49,649 nt of DNA from a candidate division WOR-3 bacterium (GTDB lineage Bacteria; Hydrothermota; Hydrothermia; Hydrothermales; JAJRUZ01): NCBI GenBank assembly GCA_039803925.1, contig JBDRZL010000016.1:1-49649 (forward strand), in the 5' to 3' direction. Below are positions 35,715 through 44,846 of this stretch, one piece after another. The translations under genes were made by a program, and so were the position numbers. Numbering within the stretch: position 1 is the stretch's first letter; each line of letters opens with the position of its first letter. Under the pieces are notes generated by a model. The model had not been told where the DNA came from and searched no databases. It saw only the letters and a program-made list of their open reading frames with translations.

Positions 35715-38069
35715 CTATTTTAATAAGATAACTTTTTTAACTTCTTTTTTGTTTCCTATGGATGCCTTAATAAAATAAGCACCGGTTTTTAGCTTTTTAC
35801 CAGAATCAGATTCACCATTTAAGATGATGAAGCTTTTATCTTTTAAATTAAACTTTTTGATAACACTTCCCTTTATGTCAAGTATTTCTAAACTTAAAGG
35901 CGAATTAAGAGATTTTAGAATTTCAGGGTTTAATAGTATTTTAATTTCATTTTTAGAGATATTCTGTGAAAGAACAAAAAGGTTAATTTCCTTATGTTTT
36001 TCTTTTTCTGAGATATTAGTGTAGCCAAATCTGTATCTAAAAATACCTCCTTTTGTTGTTACATAAATTATTGAATCCTCACTCCATTCTACTCTGTGAA
36101 TATAAGGATTGGGAGGAACTGGGAATTCTTCCCATGTTAATCCACCATTATATGATATGTAAAGTTGAGCAGGAGAACCACCACCTACCTCAAAATAATC
36201 CAACAAGTATGCTGAGTAGTATAATACCTGAGGGTAATTTACACAAACCAAAATAGTTTCAGGGGAGGATGGTTTGAAACAGATATCAAATATACCAAAA
36301 GAAGGAAAAGAAGCGATAGGGAAGTAAGTTTCTCCTCCATCCATACTTTTAAAGAGCCTATTCCAGTTGTCAGCTGCCAGAATAATATTAGGATTTTGAG
36401 GGTAAACAGCTATTGCTGTGCCTATCATGCCAATAAATTCTCCGCTTCTAAAGATTTTCTGCCAAGTTGTGCCCTGATCTTGACTTTTCTTTGCAAGACA
36501 AGAATCCCTGTCAGGCCCAAATGGTGGACGTTTAGTTGCAAAAATCGTCTGGTCTGGGCTAATTGTGATACCGGACCAGTATGCTGCTGGATACAAAATC
36601 TGATTAAAAGTCAAAGCACCATCAGAACTTTTATACACAAAGTTGTTTGAATTTGTAACGTATATATTAGAGAAAGTATCCATTACAATTTTCCCAACTC
36701 CGGCAGAGCTTCCACTTAAAGTGGATCTATAACTCCATGTTTGTCCTGAATCTACGCTTCTGTAAAATTTGGAAGCTCTGCCAATAATATCTGTAGGATA
36801 TGGATATGATACATAGATTTCATTTAAATTTTTAGGGTTAATAGCAATAGTATTAAACTTTAAATCAGCATTTGAGATTCCATGATTTTTAAGTGTCCAA
36901 TTTTTACCTCTGTCGTTAGATATAAATATACCATTTGCCAAAGAAGTTACATATATTTTATTTTTATTTAAGGGATGTATTGTAATTCCATAGGTATAAG
37001 GGGCTCTAAGACCTTCATTAAGAAGAGTCCATGTCATGCCTCCATCGGTTGATTTATATAAACCTTGAACATTTGAAATGTAATATGTAAGGGGTTGTGA
37101 GGGATCCTGAATAATACGTGAAGCATAAGGAATTTTCATACCAGAGTTTGAAGAAAACCAGCTTTGACCTCCATCAATACTTTTATAAATACCTCCCTTA
37201 TCTGCAGCAATAAACATTAAATCAGGATAATCTTTGTCTATGAGTAATTCAGAAAAATAAGAAACTGGAAGTGAACCCCAAGGCAAGCTACCAACTTGAA
37301 ACCAGTTTTCTCCTTTATTTAAACTTTTTAAAACATAAGTTTCATTTACACTTCTGGCTAAACAATAAATAATATTACTGTCTGAAGGATGGAAAGCAAA
37401 GCCATAACAATCTTGATAGGGACTTTCATAAACCTGATACCAACTTTCTCCATAATCCGTGCTTTTATATATGACACCATACCAATAACCAGAACCTGAT
37501 CTTTCACCACCAGCAAAAATAATATTGGGATAAAAAGGATGAATTGCAAAATCGTGAACATCTACATCTGAAGGTAATGATAGCTGTTGCCAAGTGAAAC
37601 CGCCATCTGTGCTTTTAAATCCAGGACCATCTAAATCTCTATTGCAGATAAAAATTAAGTTATCATTTTGTGGATGAATTCTTATTGGATAGTTAAAAAC
37701 CTCAGTTCCTCCTAACTGAATCCAGGTTTGTCCACCATCCATTGTTTTATATAAACGTGTGTTATAATAAAAATGGAATCCAAGTCCAATAGTCCCAGTA
37801 AAAACATAAATAATGTTTTCATCTTGTCTGCTAACAGCTATATCCCAGATAGGTGCAAATGGACCTGAATGAAAAGAAAAAGTATTACCTCCATCAGTGC
37901 TTTTCCATATTCCACCGTAATAAGTTCCTAAATAAAAAACACCTGTTGATGAGATATCAAAGGCATAGACTATTGCACCATTAGGAGATATGTTTTCCCA
38001 TTCTGCCTTCAGGCTCCCAAAAAAGAAGAGCCCTATTATTACTATAAGGCTTATTTTATTTTTACCCAT
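35715..38069 (-). CDS. Secreted BNR/Asp-box beta-propeller protein with type IX-like tail
   Basis: 784 residues. Signal peptide ends at LKA (residues ~1-22). About thirteen Asp-box hairpins follow, of the type S-x-D-G-G-x-T-W (STDGGNTF, TMDGGQTW, STDGGFTW, SIDGGQSW, STDGGMTW, SMDGGETY and degenerate ones), as in sortilin/Vps10 or glycoside-hydrolase-74 propellers. No sialidase or GH74 catalytic pair is obvious. The C-terminus (LEILDIKGSVIKK, TGAYFIKASIG) is the sorting tail. A GGAGG site precedes the ATG. First gene of a two-gene secreted unit with the subtilase. Confidence 0.85.
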   Translation of the reverse strand: MGKNKISLIVIIGLFFFGSLKAEWENISPNGAIVYAFDISSTGVFYLGTYYGGIWKSTDGGNTFSFHSGPFAPIWDIAVSRQDENIIYVFTGTIGLGFHFYYNTRLYKTMDGGQTWIQLGGTEVFNYPIRIHPQNDNLIFICNRDLDGPGFKSTDGGFTWQQLSLPSDVDVHDFAIHPFYPNIIFAGGERSGSGYWYGVIYKSTDYGESWYQVYESPYQDCYGFAFHPSDSNIIYCLARSVNETYVLKSLNKGENWFQVGSLPWGSLPVSYFSELLIDKDYPDLMFIAADKGGIYKSIDGGQSWFSSNSGMKIPYASRIIQDPSQPLTYYISNVQGLYKSTDGGMTWTLLNEGLRAPYTYGITIHPLNKNKIYVTSLANGIFISNDRGKNWTLKNHGISNADLKFNTIAINPKNLNEIYVSYPYPTDIIGRASKFYRSVDSGQTWSYRSTLSGSSAGVGKIVMDTFSNIYVTNSNNFVYKSSDGALTFNQILYPAAYWSGITISPDQTIFATKRPPFGPDRDSCLAKKSQDQGTTWQKIFRSGEFIGMIGTAIAVYPQNPNIILAADNWNRLFKSMDGGETYFPIASFPSFGIFDICFKPSSPETILVCVNYPQVLYYSAYLLDYFEVGGGSPAQLYISYNGGLTWEEFPVPPNPYIHRVEWSEDSIIYVTTKGGIFRYRFGYTNISEKEKHKEINLFVLSQNISKNEIKILLNPEILKSLNSPLSLEILDIKGSVIKKFNLKDKSFIILNGESDSGKKLKTGAYFIKASIGNKKEVKKVILLK

Positions 38070-38180
38070 AAGATACCTCCTTTTTACACTAAATAATAAA
38101 TTTAAAAATGCCCATAATTTTTATCTTTTAATTTAAAAAAATATTGTGGCACAATTTATTTTATTTAAGAATAATTTTAC

Positions 38181-38210
38181 TTGACTTTTTTTTATTGTTT
38201 ATTTTATAAT
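38181..38210 (+). promoter_or_regulatory. Promoter of the composite regulator gene
   Basis: TTGACT (38181-38186), 18 bp, TATAAT (38205-38210). The ATG is 13 nt downstream, giving a leader of about 7 nt. The divergent gap to the BNR gene is 154 bp, so both directions could share control sites. Confidence 0.65.
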
Positions 38211-38223
38211 TTTTCCACAAAAT

Positions 38224-40470
38224 ATGACAAATAATTTAATTATACCTATAAAAGTAATTGAACATTATCTTAATAATGGTTCATTAAGAAAGACTGCTAA
38301 GAATTTTAATATACATTACAACACCCTTTGGAAATGGGTAAAAATATATAAAAATCAGGGGTTTAAGGAGCAAGGAAAATTTGATGAACGAATTTTTTAT
38401 GGATATAGAAGACCCTGGAACAGGATAAAGAGGGATTTAGAGGAGAAGATTGTTTTATTAAAGGAAAGGGACCCGGCATTAACTTTAAAAAAGGCAAAAG
38501 AAATTTTAGAAAAGGAGAATATAAAAATATCAATAAAGGGTATATGGGGGGTATGGAAAAGATACGGTTATGCAGGTTTTAAAAAGGAGAAAATCAGTAA
38601 TAATTTTGTTGAATATGTTTCCTGGACGAAGGAAGCAGAAGTTAAATTTAGTTTAGCTAGAACTTTTTTTATTAAAAGGGAATTAAAAAAAGCAGGAGAA
38701 ATTTTAAATTCTATTCCGGTTTTACCTAAAAATGAAATTTTAAAAGAAATTCCTGATGAATTCTTAAACTTAAAAAGGAAAATTGAAAAAATACTTTCTC
38801 TTTTTGGAAAGGTACAGGTTGGATCTTATATTAAGAGAATCAAAAAGTTGTATAAAGAATGCTTAAAAAGAAATTTGAATTATTCAGCATTAATTATCGG
38901 GTTAACCGAAGTTGGTGTTTTAGAATGGATTGGAAAGGCAAGTGAGGGTTTGAAAAGGATAAAGGAATTGGAAAGAATATTAAAAAGAAAAAAAGAGTAT
39001 AATTCATATTTACTTTTTAATTTAAAATTTACTCTTCTTATAGAAAAAGGTATACTGAATGCTTATTTAGGAAGGATATATTATGCCCGGAGATATGCAA
39101 ATCTATGTAAGAAAATATTAGAGAGAAAAAAAATTTCTTCTTCTTATCTTATGCTTGATATTGCAACTCTATACACTCATATAGGGGATTATAGAAAAGC
39201 AGAATATTTCTTTATAAAATCTATTGATGGTTTAGATGAAGAAAATAGAAAATGGGTGAATTATAACCTTGCATTAATTCTTTTTTTAAAAGGTGAATAT
39301 AAAAAGGCAAAAGAAATTTCAAAGAATGCCTATTTTGGAGATTGGGCACAAAAAAGTTTCAGAGATTTATTTTATTCTCTTTTTTATATTTTAAAGGGTG
39401 AATTAATAAGGGCTATTTATTTATGCAATAAGGCTATCAAAAATTTTAAAAAAGAAGAACTTGTTTTGGGTATGTTTTATTCATATCTTACAATTTCTGC
39501 TTGTTATTCTGCGCTTGGGGAAATGAAAAAATCTAAAGAGTTATTAAAAAGAATTTTATTTTTCTGTAAAAATAAGGGACTTAAAAAACATCAAAATATT
39601 ATTAATATTTTATTAGGTAAAAATAAAAATATTTTAAAACTAAAAAAGAGTAATTTATTATCTTCTATTTATATTTTGGTTTTGCTTAAAAAGAAAAAAT
39701 TTATTAAAGCATTTTCTTTTGCAAAGAAAAAAGGTATATTAGGCTTTTTTTACCAGTTTATTTTCTTCTTCCCTGAATCCATAGAAAGAATGATTAAAAA
39801 AGGTTTTATTAAATTTTCAAAAAAAATTTTAGATTTACCTGTTTTAAACAAGGAAAATCCTGTATATGAAATAAAATTTCTAGGAAAATTGAAGATTTAT
39901 AGAAGAGAAAAAGGTAAAAATAAAAGATTTTTAAAAATTAATCTATCTAACAGAGAAAGTGCCTTTATTATTCATCTTGCCCTAAGAATAAATGAACCTG
40001 GAAAAAGTATCCCTCTTCAATTTATTTATAATAATTTCTTCAATAGAACAAAAAACCCACAAAAAAATTTTAGGAGGTTACTTAAAAATATTAAGGAAAA
40101 ATTAAAAATTAGAGGGTCTTTGATTGAGATTAATAGAAGAGACAAAACTTTAAAAAATAATGGAGTTTATTTTATAACAGATTATCAGGAGTTTATGCAA
40201 GCACTTACAGCTGCAAATACATTCTTGCAGGCTGGTGAATGGAAATATGCAAAAAGGGAATACTTAACTGCTTTTGATTTATTCAGAGGAAAGCCTTTTG
40301 AAAAAATGTATGATAACCTGTCAGAGGATATGAGAACAAGAATTATTTTAAGGTTTGAATCAGAAATTAAAAATTTTATTAAGGCAGCAAAAATATATGG
40401 AGATACAAAAGCTTTATTGAAAATTCATGGAAAAATTAAAACTTTAATAGATAATTCTCAGGAGGAATAA
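38224..40470 (+). CDS. Composite regulator: transposase-type HTH pair, TPRs, SARP/BTAD-like C-terminus
   Basis: 748 residues. Residues ~7-50 are a helix-turn-helix of transposase type (YLNNGSLRKTAKNFNIHYNTLWKWVKIY). Residues ~75-125 are a second one (DPALTLKKAKEILEKENIKISIKGIWGVWKRYGY), together resembling the paired DNA-binding heads of IS630/Tc1-like transposases. Helical TPR-like repeats fill ~135-500 (for example LDIATLYTHIGDYRKAEYFF). Residues ~548-650 look like an OmpR/SARP winged helix (FLGKLKIYRREKG, then NFRRLLKNIKEKL) and ~650-748 like a BTAD helical domain (ALTAANTFLQAGEWKYAKREYLTAF). No transposase catalytic DDE residues remain. Probably a DNA-binding regulator of neighbouring secreted genes; this is inference. 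Confidence 0.65.
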   Translation: MTNNLIIPIKVIEHYLNNGSLRKTAKNFNIHYNTLWKWVKIYKNQGFKEQGKFDERIFYGYRRPWNRIKRDLEEKIVLLKERDPALTLKKAKEILEKENIKISIKGIWGVWKRYGYAGFKKEKISNNFVEYVSWTKEAEVKFSLARTFFIKRELKKAGEILNSIPVLPKNEILKEIPDEFLNLKRKIEKILSLFGKVQVGSYIKRIKKLYKECLKRNLNYSALIIGLTEVGVLEWIGKASEGLKRIKELERILKRKKEYNSYLLFNLKFTLLIEKGILNAYLGRIYYARRYANLCKKILERKKISSSYLMLDIATLYTHIGDYRKAEYFFIKSIDGLDEENRKWVNYNLALILFLKGEYKKAKEISKNAYFGDWAQKSFRDLFYSLFYILKGELIRAIYLCNKAIKNFKKEELVLGMFYSYLTISACYSALGEMKKSKELLKRILFFCKNKGLKKHQNIINILLGKNKNILKLKKSNLLSSIYILVLLKKKKFIKAFSFAKKKGILGFFYQFIFFFPESIERMIKKGFIKFSKKILDLPVLNKENPVYEIKFLGKLKIYRREKGKNKRFLKINLSNRESAFIIHLALRINEPGKSIPLQFIYNNFFNRTKNPQKNFRRLLKNIKEKLKIRGSLIEINRRDKTLKNNGVYFITDYQEFMQALTAANTFLQAGEWKYAKREYLTAFDLFRGKPFEKMYDNLSEDMRTRIILRFESEIKNFIKAAKIYGDTKALLKIHGKIKTLIDNSQEE

Positions 40471-41149
40471 TTTTTAATAATATGAAAATTGTTAAAATTG
40501 AACCAATAAAAGATACTATTGAAAAAATTGGTAAGAAAAATATTAAAAAGAAATCATAAGGAGAGGCAAGGGCTAAAAATAAAATAAAAAAACTTATAAA
40601 ACCAAAAGCAAAAAAAGATAAAAGTGAACTTGTTCTCTGATCTGTGAATATAAAATAAAAAAGTGCTTCTAAATTTAAAATTGAAATACCTAAAAGAGGT
40701 GAAAATAAAAGAAAATTTATCCAGTATAACTTACCTTCAAAAAAAATCTTTTGGAATCCACTTCCAGATAATTTTAATAAAAAAACATAAAATAAAAAGG
40801 AAAAAAGAAAAACTGAATATAAAACTATAAAACTTGCTATTATTTTACTCAAAAGTATTTTAAAAGGAGAAAAAGAAAATGCTAAAAGAGTTTCAAAATA
40901 TTTCTTAACTTTTTCCTTGTGAATTATTTCATCCATACTCATTCCACCAATAAAAGCAAAAATAAAAAGGGGTATTAAAAGAGAAAAACATTTTGTAAAG
41001 GTATATTCAGGACTTGATGGAGAAATATCAGAAGGTGTTGCAAGACCCTTTGCAGAAAAGAAAATCATATTTAAAATAAATAACCATAGAAAATTTAAAG
41101 GTCTTTTTATATAAAAATAAACAATTTCCCTTTTTATTAAACTTTTCAT
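40436..41149 (-). CDS. ABC-2 type transporter permease
   Basis: 237 residues, six hydrophobic helices. The extracellular-type loop after helix 1 and the EIIHKEKVKKYFETLLAFSFSPFKILLSKI segment, which resembles the coupling helix E-x-x-x-G/K-T-x-E-x-L-L-x-x-P, fit ABC-2 permeases (CcmB/NatB-like). It overlaps the ATPase gene by 4 bp, forming a two-gene exporter. Substrate unknown. Its 3' end overlaps the convergent regulator gene by 35 bp. Confidence 0.75.
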   Translation of the reverse strand: MKSLIKREIVYFYIKRPLNFLWLFILNMIFFSAKGLATPSDISPSSPEYTFTKCFSLLIPLFIFAFIGGMSMDEIIHKEKVKKYFETLLAFSFSPFKILLSKIIASFIVLYSVFLFSFLFYVFLLKLSGSGFQKIFFEGKLYWINFLLFSPLLGISILNLEALFYFIFTDQRTSSLLSFFAFGFISFFILFLALASPYDFFLIFFLPIFSIVSFIGSILTIFILLKIIPPENYLLKF

Positions 41150-41823
41150 TTTATTTTTTCAAAATAAAAATCTGAAAATTTTTTACCTTTTAATTCCTCT
41201 GTTTTAAATTTTCCTAAAAATTTTCCCTCTTTAATTATACCAAAATGTGTGGAATAATATTCTATAAATTCAAAATCATGGGATGTTAAGAAAATTATTC
41301 TGCCTTCCTTTTCTTTTCTCAAAAATTCATAAATTTCCCTCCTCGTTTCAATATCAATAATTTCAAAAGCTTGATCAAAGATTAAGACTTTCGGATTATT
41401 TATAAGTGCTTTTAAAATACATAATTTTCTCTTGTTACCCTTTGATAACTTATAAATTTTTGTATCTTTATACTCATATAAATTAAATTTTTTTAAGAGT
41501 TCCTCTAAATTAACTTTTCTTTTCAAAATCTCTGCATAAAATTTAAGGTATTCAAGAGGCGAGAAAAAATCAAAGGGCATTTCATCCTCAAGAACAAATC
41601 CTATCTCTTCTTTTTTTATTTCTCTTCCATTATAGAAAATACCTGCTTTACCAGAACTCGGTTTTAAAATTTTTAAAAGTATTCTTACTAAAGTTGTTTT
41701 ACCTGAACCATTTGAACCAATCAGAGCAAAAAACTCGTTTTCCTTTATTTCAAAATTTATATTTAAAAGAGCTTTTCTTTTATCATAGAATTTAGTAAGA
41801 TTTATAACCTCAATTTTTAACAT
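41146..41823 (-). CDS. ABC transporter ATP-binding protein with altered Walker B
   Basis: 225 residues. Walker A GSNGSGKT (36-43), Q-loop position GFVLEDE, signature LSKGNKRKL (126-134), Walker B VLIFDQ (146-151) and H-loop TSHD (H182). The catalytic glutamate after the Walker B aspartate is Gln (Q151), and the Q-loop Gln reads Glu, a change seen in some ABC-2 ATPases. The signature LSKGN is also weak. Paired with the permease gene by a 4-bp overlap. ATP hydrolysis may be slow, or catalysis may rest on another residue. Confidence 0.85.
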   Translation of the reverse strand: MLKIEVINLTKFYDKRKALLNINFEIKENEFFALIGSNGSGKTTLVRILLKILKPSSGKAGIFYNGREIKKEEIGFVLEDEMPFDFFSPLEYLKFYAEILKRKVNLEELLKKFNLYEYKDTKIYKLSKGNKRKLCILKALINNPKVLIFDQAFEIIDIETRREIYEFLRKEKEGRIIFLTSHDFEFIEYYSTHFGIIKEGKFLGKFKTEELKGKKFSDFYFEKIK

Positions 41824-41845
41824 AACTATTAAACTTTTTCAAAAC

Positions 41846-43123
41846 TCATATTTCTTTAATTGCATCTTCAAATTTAGAAAGGACTTTATCTATTATTTTT
41901 CTATCATGGTAAATTGAAAGAAATAAGGCTTCAAAGGGAGAAGGAGGAAGGAGTATTCCCCTTTTTAATAAATTTTTAAAGAGTTTTACGAAGTATTCTT
42001 TTTTTGTATTTAAAACATCATTAAGATTTAAAGGCTCCTTTTCAGAAAAGAATATAGAAAAGAAGGTTTTAAACCCTGGAAAAGATGCGGGAATTCCTTT
42101 TCTATCAAAAATATTTTTTAATCCATTAATTAAATATGTAAGATTTTTTTCAATTTCAGGATAAGGGTTATCCCTTTCAAGAATTTCCAAGGTTTTTATA
42201 CCGCAGGACATTGAAACAGGATTTCCAGCAAGGGTTCCTGCCTGATAAACAGGACCTGATGGAGAAATTAAATCCATAATTTCCTTCTTAGCTCCATAAG
42301 CGCCCACCGGAAAACCACCACCAATAACCTTTCCAAGTGTTACAATATCAGGTATTATGTTTTTTAAGGAACTCACACCACCAAAACCAACTCTGAAACC
42401 TGTTATAACTTCATCAAAAATTAAAAGACTACCATATTTTTTTGTAATTTCCCTTAAGGATTCAAGAAATCCTTCTTTTGGTAAAACGACCCCCATATTT
42501 CCTGCAATTGGTTCTACTATAACACAGGCAATTCTTTCTCCTTCCCTTTCAAAAGCTTCTTTAACTAATTCAATATCATTATAGGGAAGAATAATAGTAT
42601 CTTTTATTATATTTTCAGGAACACCAGGAGAGGAGGGGACACCAAAGGTTAGACCCCCTGAACCTGCTTTTACAAGGAAAAAGTCAGAGTGTCCATGATA
42701 ACAACCTTCAAACTTTATGAATTTATCCCTTTTTGTATAAGCCCTTGCAAGTCTTAAAGCTGACATTGTGGCTTCTGTTCCTGAATTAACGAATCTTATT
42801 TTATCAATAAAGGGAAAAGCTCTTTTTATTTTTTCAGCAAGAATAATTTCAAGTTCGGTAAGCATTCCAAAGGAAAACCCATTATTTAATACTTTTTTAA
42901 CTTCTCTTTTTACTTCAGGGTGAGAATGTCCAAGAATTAGTGGCCCCCATGATAAGACAAAATCAATATATTTATTTCCATCAACATCATAAATATAAGC
43001 ACCTTTCCCTTTTTCAACTACAAGGGGTTCTGCATCAACTGCTTTAAACGCTCTTACAGGGGATGATACACCCCCGGGCATAAGTTTTATTGCTTTTTCA
43101 TAAATTTCTTTTGATTTTTTCAT
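41846..43123 (-). CDS. hemL: Glutamate-1-semialdehyde 2,1-aminomutase
   Basis: 425 residues. LMPGGVSSPVRAF, NSGTEATMSALRLARAYT, CYHGHSDFFLVKAGSG, EPIAGNMGVVLP, FDEVITGFR and PLP lysine K265 in LGKVIGGGFPVGAYG are the family motifs. It makes 5-aminolevulinate in the C5 pathway of tetrapyrrole synthesis. Divergent from the CbiX-like chelatase gene over 74 bp. No ribosome-binding site is visible; the leader is a poly-A run. Confidence 0.95.
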   Translation of the reverse strand: MKKSKEIYEKAIKLMPGGVSSPVRAFKAVDAEPLVVEKGKGAYIYDVDGNKYIDFVLSWGPLILGHSHPEVKREVKKVLNNGFSFGMLTELEIILAEKIKRAFPFIDKIRFVNSGTEATMSALRLARAYTKRDKFIKFEGCYHGHSDFFLVKAGSGGLTFGVPSSPGVPENIIKDTIILPYNDIELVKEAFEREGERIACVIVEPIAGNMGVVLPKEGFLESLREITKKYGSLLIFDEVITGFRVGFGGVSSLKNIIPDIVTLGKVIGGGFPVGAYGAKKEIMDLISPSGPVYQAGTLAGNPVSMSCGIKTLEILERDNPYPEIEKNLTYLINGLKNIFDRKGIPASFPGFKTFFSIFFSEKEPLNLNDVLNTKKEYFVKLFKNLLKRGILLPPSPFEALFLSIYHDRKIIDKVLSKFEDAIKEI

Positions 43124-43162
43124 TTTTTTTTTCTTTTTAAATTCATTTAATTTTAAAATATT

Positions 43163-43191
43163 TTGGTTTTAAATTTAAATTCTTTTATAAT
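43163..43191 (+). promoter_or_regulatory. Promoter of the CbiX-like gene
   Basis: TTGGTT (43163-43168), 17 bp, TATAAT (43186-43191), ending 6 nt before ATG 43198. The predicted start is the A of the ATG. Confidence 0.6.
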
Positions 43192-43197
43192 ATAAAA

Positions 43198-43701
43198 ATG
43201 AAATACATTATTTTTGTTGGGCATGGTTCTGTTCCATATGATTTTCCTCAGGAAAAGTTGAAAAAGTATTTTTTCTTAAGATCTAAAAAAATGAAAGGTG
43301 AATTAAATAAGGAAGAAAAAAAAGAATTTTTAAATCTTGAAAGAGAACTTCATTATTTTGAAAGGAATGCAGAAAATGACCCTCATTATTTTTTTCATAA
43401 AAAATTAAAAGATGAGATTGAGAAAGAGTTGAATATAAAGTGTTATTTTGCCTTTAATGAATTCTGTGCTCCAAATCTTGAAGAAGTTATAGAAGAAATA
43501 GTTAAAAATGAAAATAATTCAGAAATTTTTATTGTTCCAACAATGTTTACAGGTGGACACCATACAGATGAAGAAATAAAAGAAGAGATAGAAAAAATAA
43601 AAGAAAAATTTAAGAATTTAAGGATAAAATATCTTTATCCTTTTAATTTTGAATACATTAAAGAACTTTTTGAGAAACATATAAAGGAGGTTTTAAAATG
43701 A
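43198..43701 (+). CDS. CbiX/SirB-like sirohydrochlorin chelatase
   Basis: 167 residues. The chelatase fold opens IIFVGHGS with metal-binding H9, and the second half has PTMFTGGHHTDEEI (H121/H122), the conserved GxH pair region. It would insert Fe2+ or Co2+ into sirohydrochlorin (siroheme or cobalamin route). Residues ~14-65 form a charged insert (KKYFFLRSKKMKGELNKEEKKEF) not usual for the small form. Divergent from hemL, consistent with a tetrapyrrole role. Leaderless-type start. Confidence 0.7.
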   Translation: MKYIIFVGHGSVPYDFPQEKLKKYFFLRSKKMKGELNKEEKKEFLNLERELHYFERNAENDPHYFFHKKLKDEIEKELNIKCYFAFNEFCAPNLEEVIEEIVKNENNSEIFIVPTMFTGGHHTDEEIKEEIEKIKEKFKNLRIKYLYPFNFEYIKELFEKHIKEVLK

Positions 43702-44750
43702 ACTTTTTATTTTTTTTATTAATCTCCCAAACATATAATCCTGATATAGCACAGATTATAGAGAAAGTTCAGGTAGATTCTGTTTATAAGAATATTTTAA
43801 GACTTCAGAACTTCTGGACAAGACATTATAAAAGCGATTCCATGTATAAATCAAGACTTTGGATAAAGGAAAGATTTCAAAATTACGGTTATAATTTAAG
43901 AGAGCATATATTCTTTTATGGAAACAGGGAACAGGCCAATATAATAGCAAAAAAAGTGGGTTTTATTGATACCTTAAAACCCATAGTAATTTGTGCCCAT
44001 TATGATTCAAGGGGTCAAAGCTGGAGTAATCCGCCTTACGGTCCTGCACCAGGGGCGGATGATAATGCTTCAGGTGTTTCCCTTTTAATTGAAATAGCAA
44101 GGGTAATCAAAGATATTGATTTTGATTACACGATAAAATTTATTGCTTTTGCTGCTGAAGAACCTGGACTTATAGGCTCCACTCAGCTTGCAAATTACTA
44201 CAGGCAGAATAATAAAAAAATTAAATATCTTTTAAATGCAGATATGATAGGAGGAGATATAGACTTTGTTAATAATACGGTAGTGATTGAATACGATATG
44301 GGAAACCAGGTTGATACAAATAATAGTAAATCTTTCGCCTTTGCTGAAACCCTTAAAACAATTTATAACCTTTATATTCCATCACTTAACACTATTTATG
44401 ATAACATATGGGGTTCTGATTATATACCTTTTGAAGCATATGGATACACAACTCTTGGTGTTTTTGAGAAAAATTTCAATTCAGGTTACCACACTACAAG
44501 GGATGTTGTAGATTCCTTAGATATTAATTATGCTACAAATATAATAAAAGGGGTTTTGGCTTTTATTTTACATACCGCAAAGTTCCATACTGTGATTATT
44601 AGAGAAAAAGAAGTTGTAATAAAAAGTTCAACTTTTAGAGAAGGTATTTATGATATTACGGGAAGGAAGGTAGATTTTAAAAATTTTAAATCTGGAATTT
44701 ACATTTTAAAGAAAAATGAAACCCCAAGAAAAATTTTAAGATTGAAATAA
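43698..44750 (+). CDS. Secreted M28-family zinc aminopeptidase
   Basis: 350 residues. Short signal peptide (NFLFFLLIS). Zinc and catalytic residues: H101 (CAHYDSRG), D121 (GADDNASG), E154/E155 (FAAEEPGL), D182 (NADMIGG) and H265 (SGYHTTRD), the full M28 set. The last ~45 residues (STFREGIYDITGRKV, FKSGIYILKKN) are a short version of the sorting tail of the other secreted proteins. It probably trims peptides outside the cell or in the periplasm. Overlaps the CbiX-like gene by 4 bp, an unexpected functional pairing. Confidence 0.9.
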   Translation: MNFLFFLLISQTYNPDIAQIIEKVQVDSVYKNILRLQNFWTRHYKSDSMYKSRLWIKERFQNYGYNLREHIFFYGNREQANIIAKKVGFIDTLKPIVICAHYDSRGQSWSNPPYGPAPGADDNASGVSLLIEIARVIKDIDFDYTIKFIAFAAEEPGLIGSTQLANYYRQNNKKIKYLLNADMIGGDIDFVNNTVVIEYDMGNQVDTNNSKSFAFAETLKTIYNLYIPSLNTIYDNIWGSDYIPFEAYGYTTLGVFEKNFNSGYHTTRDVVDSLDINYATNIIKGVLAFILHTAKFHTVIIREKEVVIKSSTFREGIYDITGRKVDFKNFKSGIYILKKNETPRKILRLK

Positions 44751-44833
44751 GATTTGAAAAATAAATTCTTTCAAGTTATTATATAATTAAACTTTTTAAA
44801 ACTTTACTAAATTTTGAATATATTTTATTTTAA

Positions 44834-44840
44834 AAGGAGG
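44834..44840 (+). promoter_or_regulatory. Ribosome-binding site that fixes the korA start
   Basis: AAGGAGG lies 6 nt before TTG 44847. A TTG at 44814 in the same frame would add 11 residues but has no such site and produces an unlikely basic-hydrophobic extension. The TTG at 44847 is therefore the start. Confidence 0.8.
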
Positions 44841-44846
44841 ATAAAA

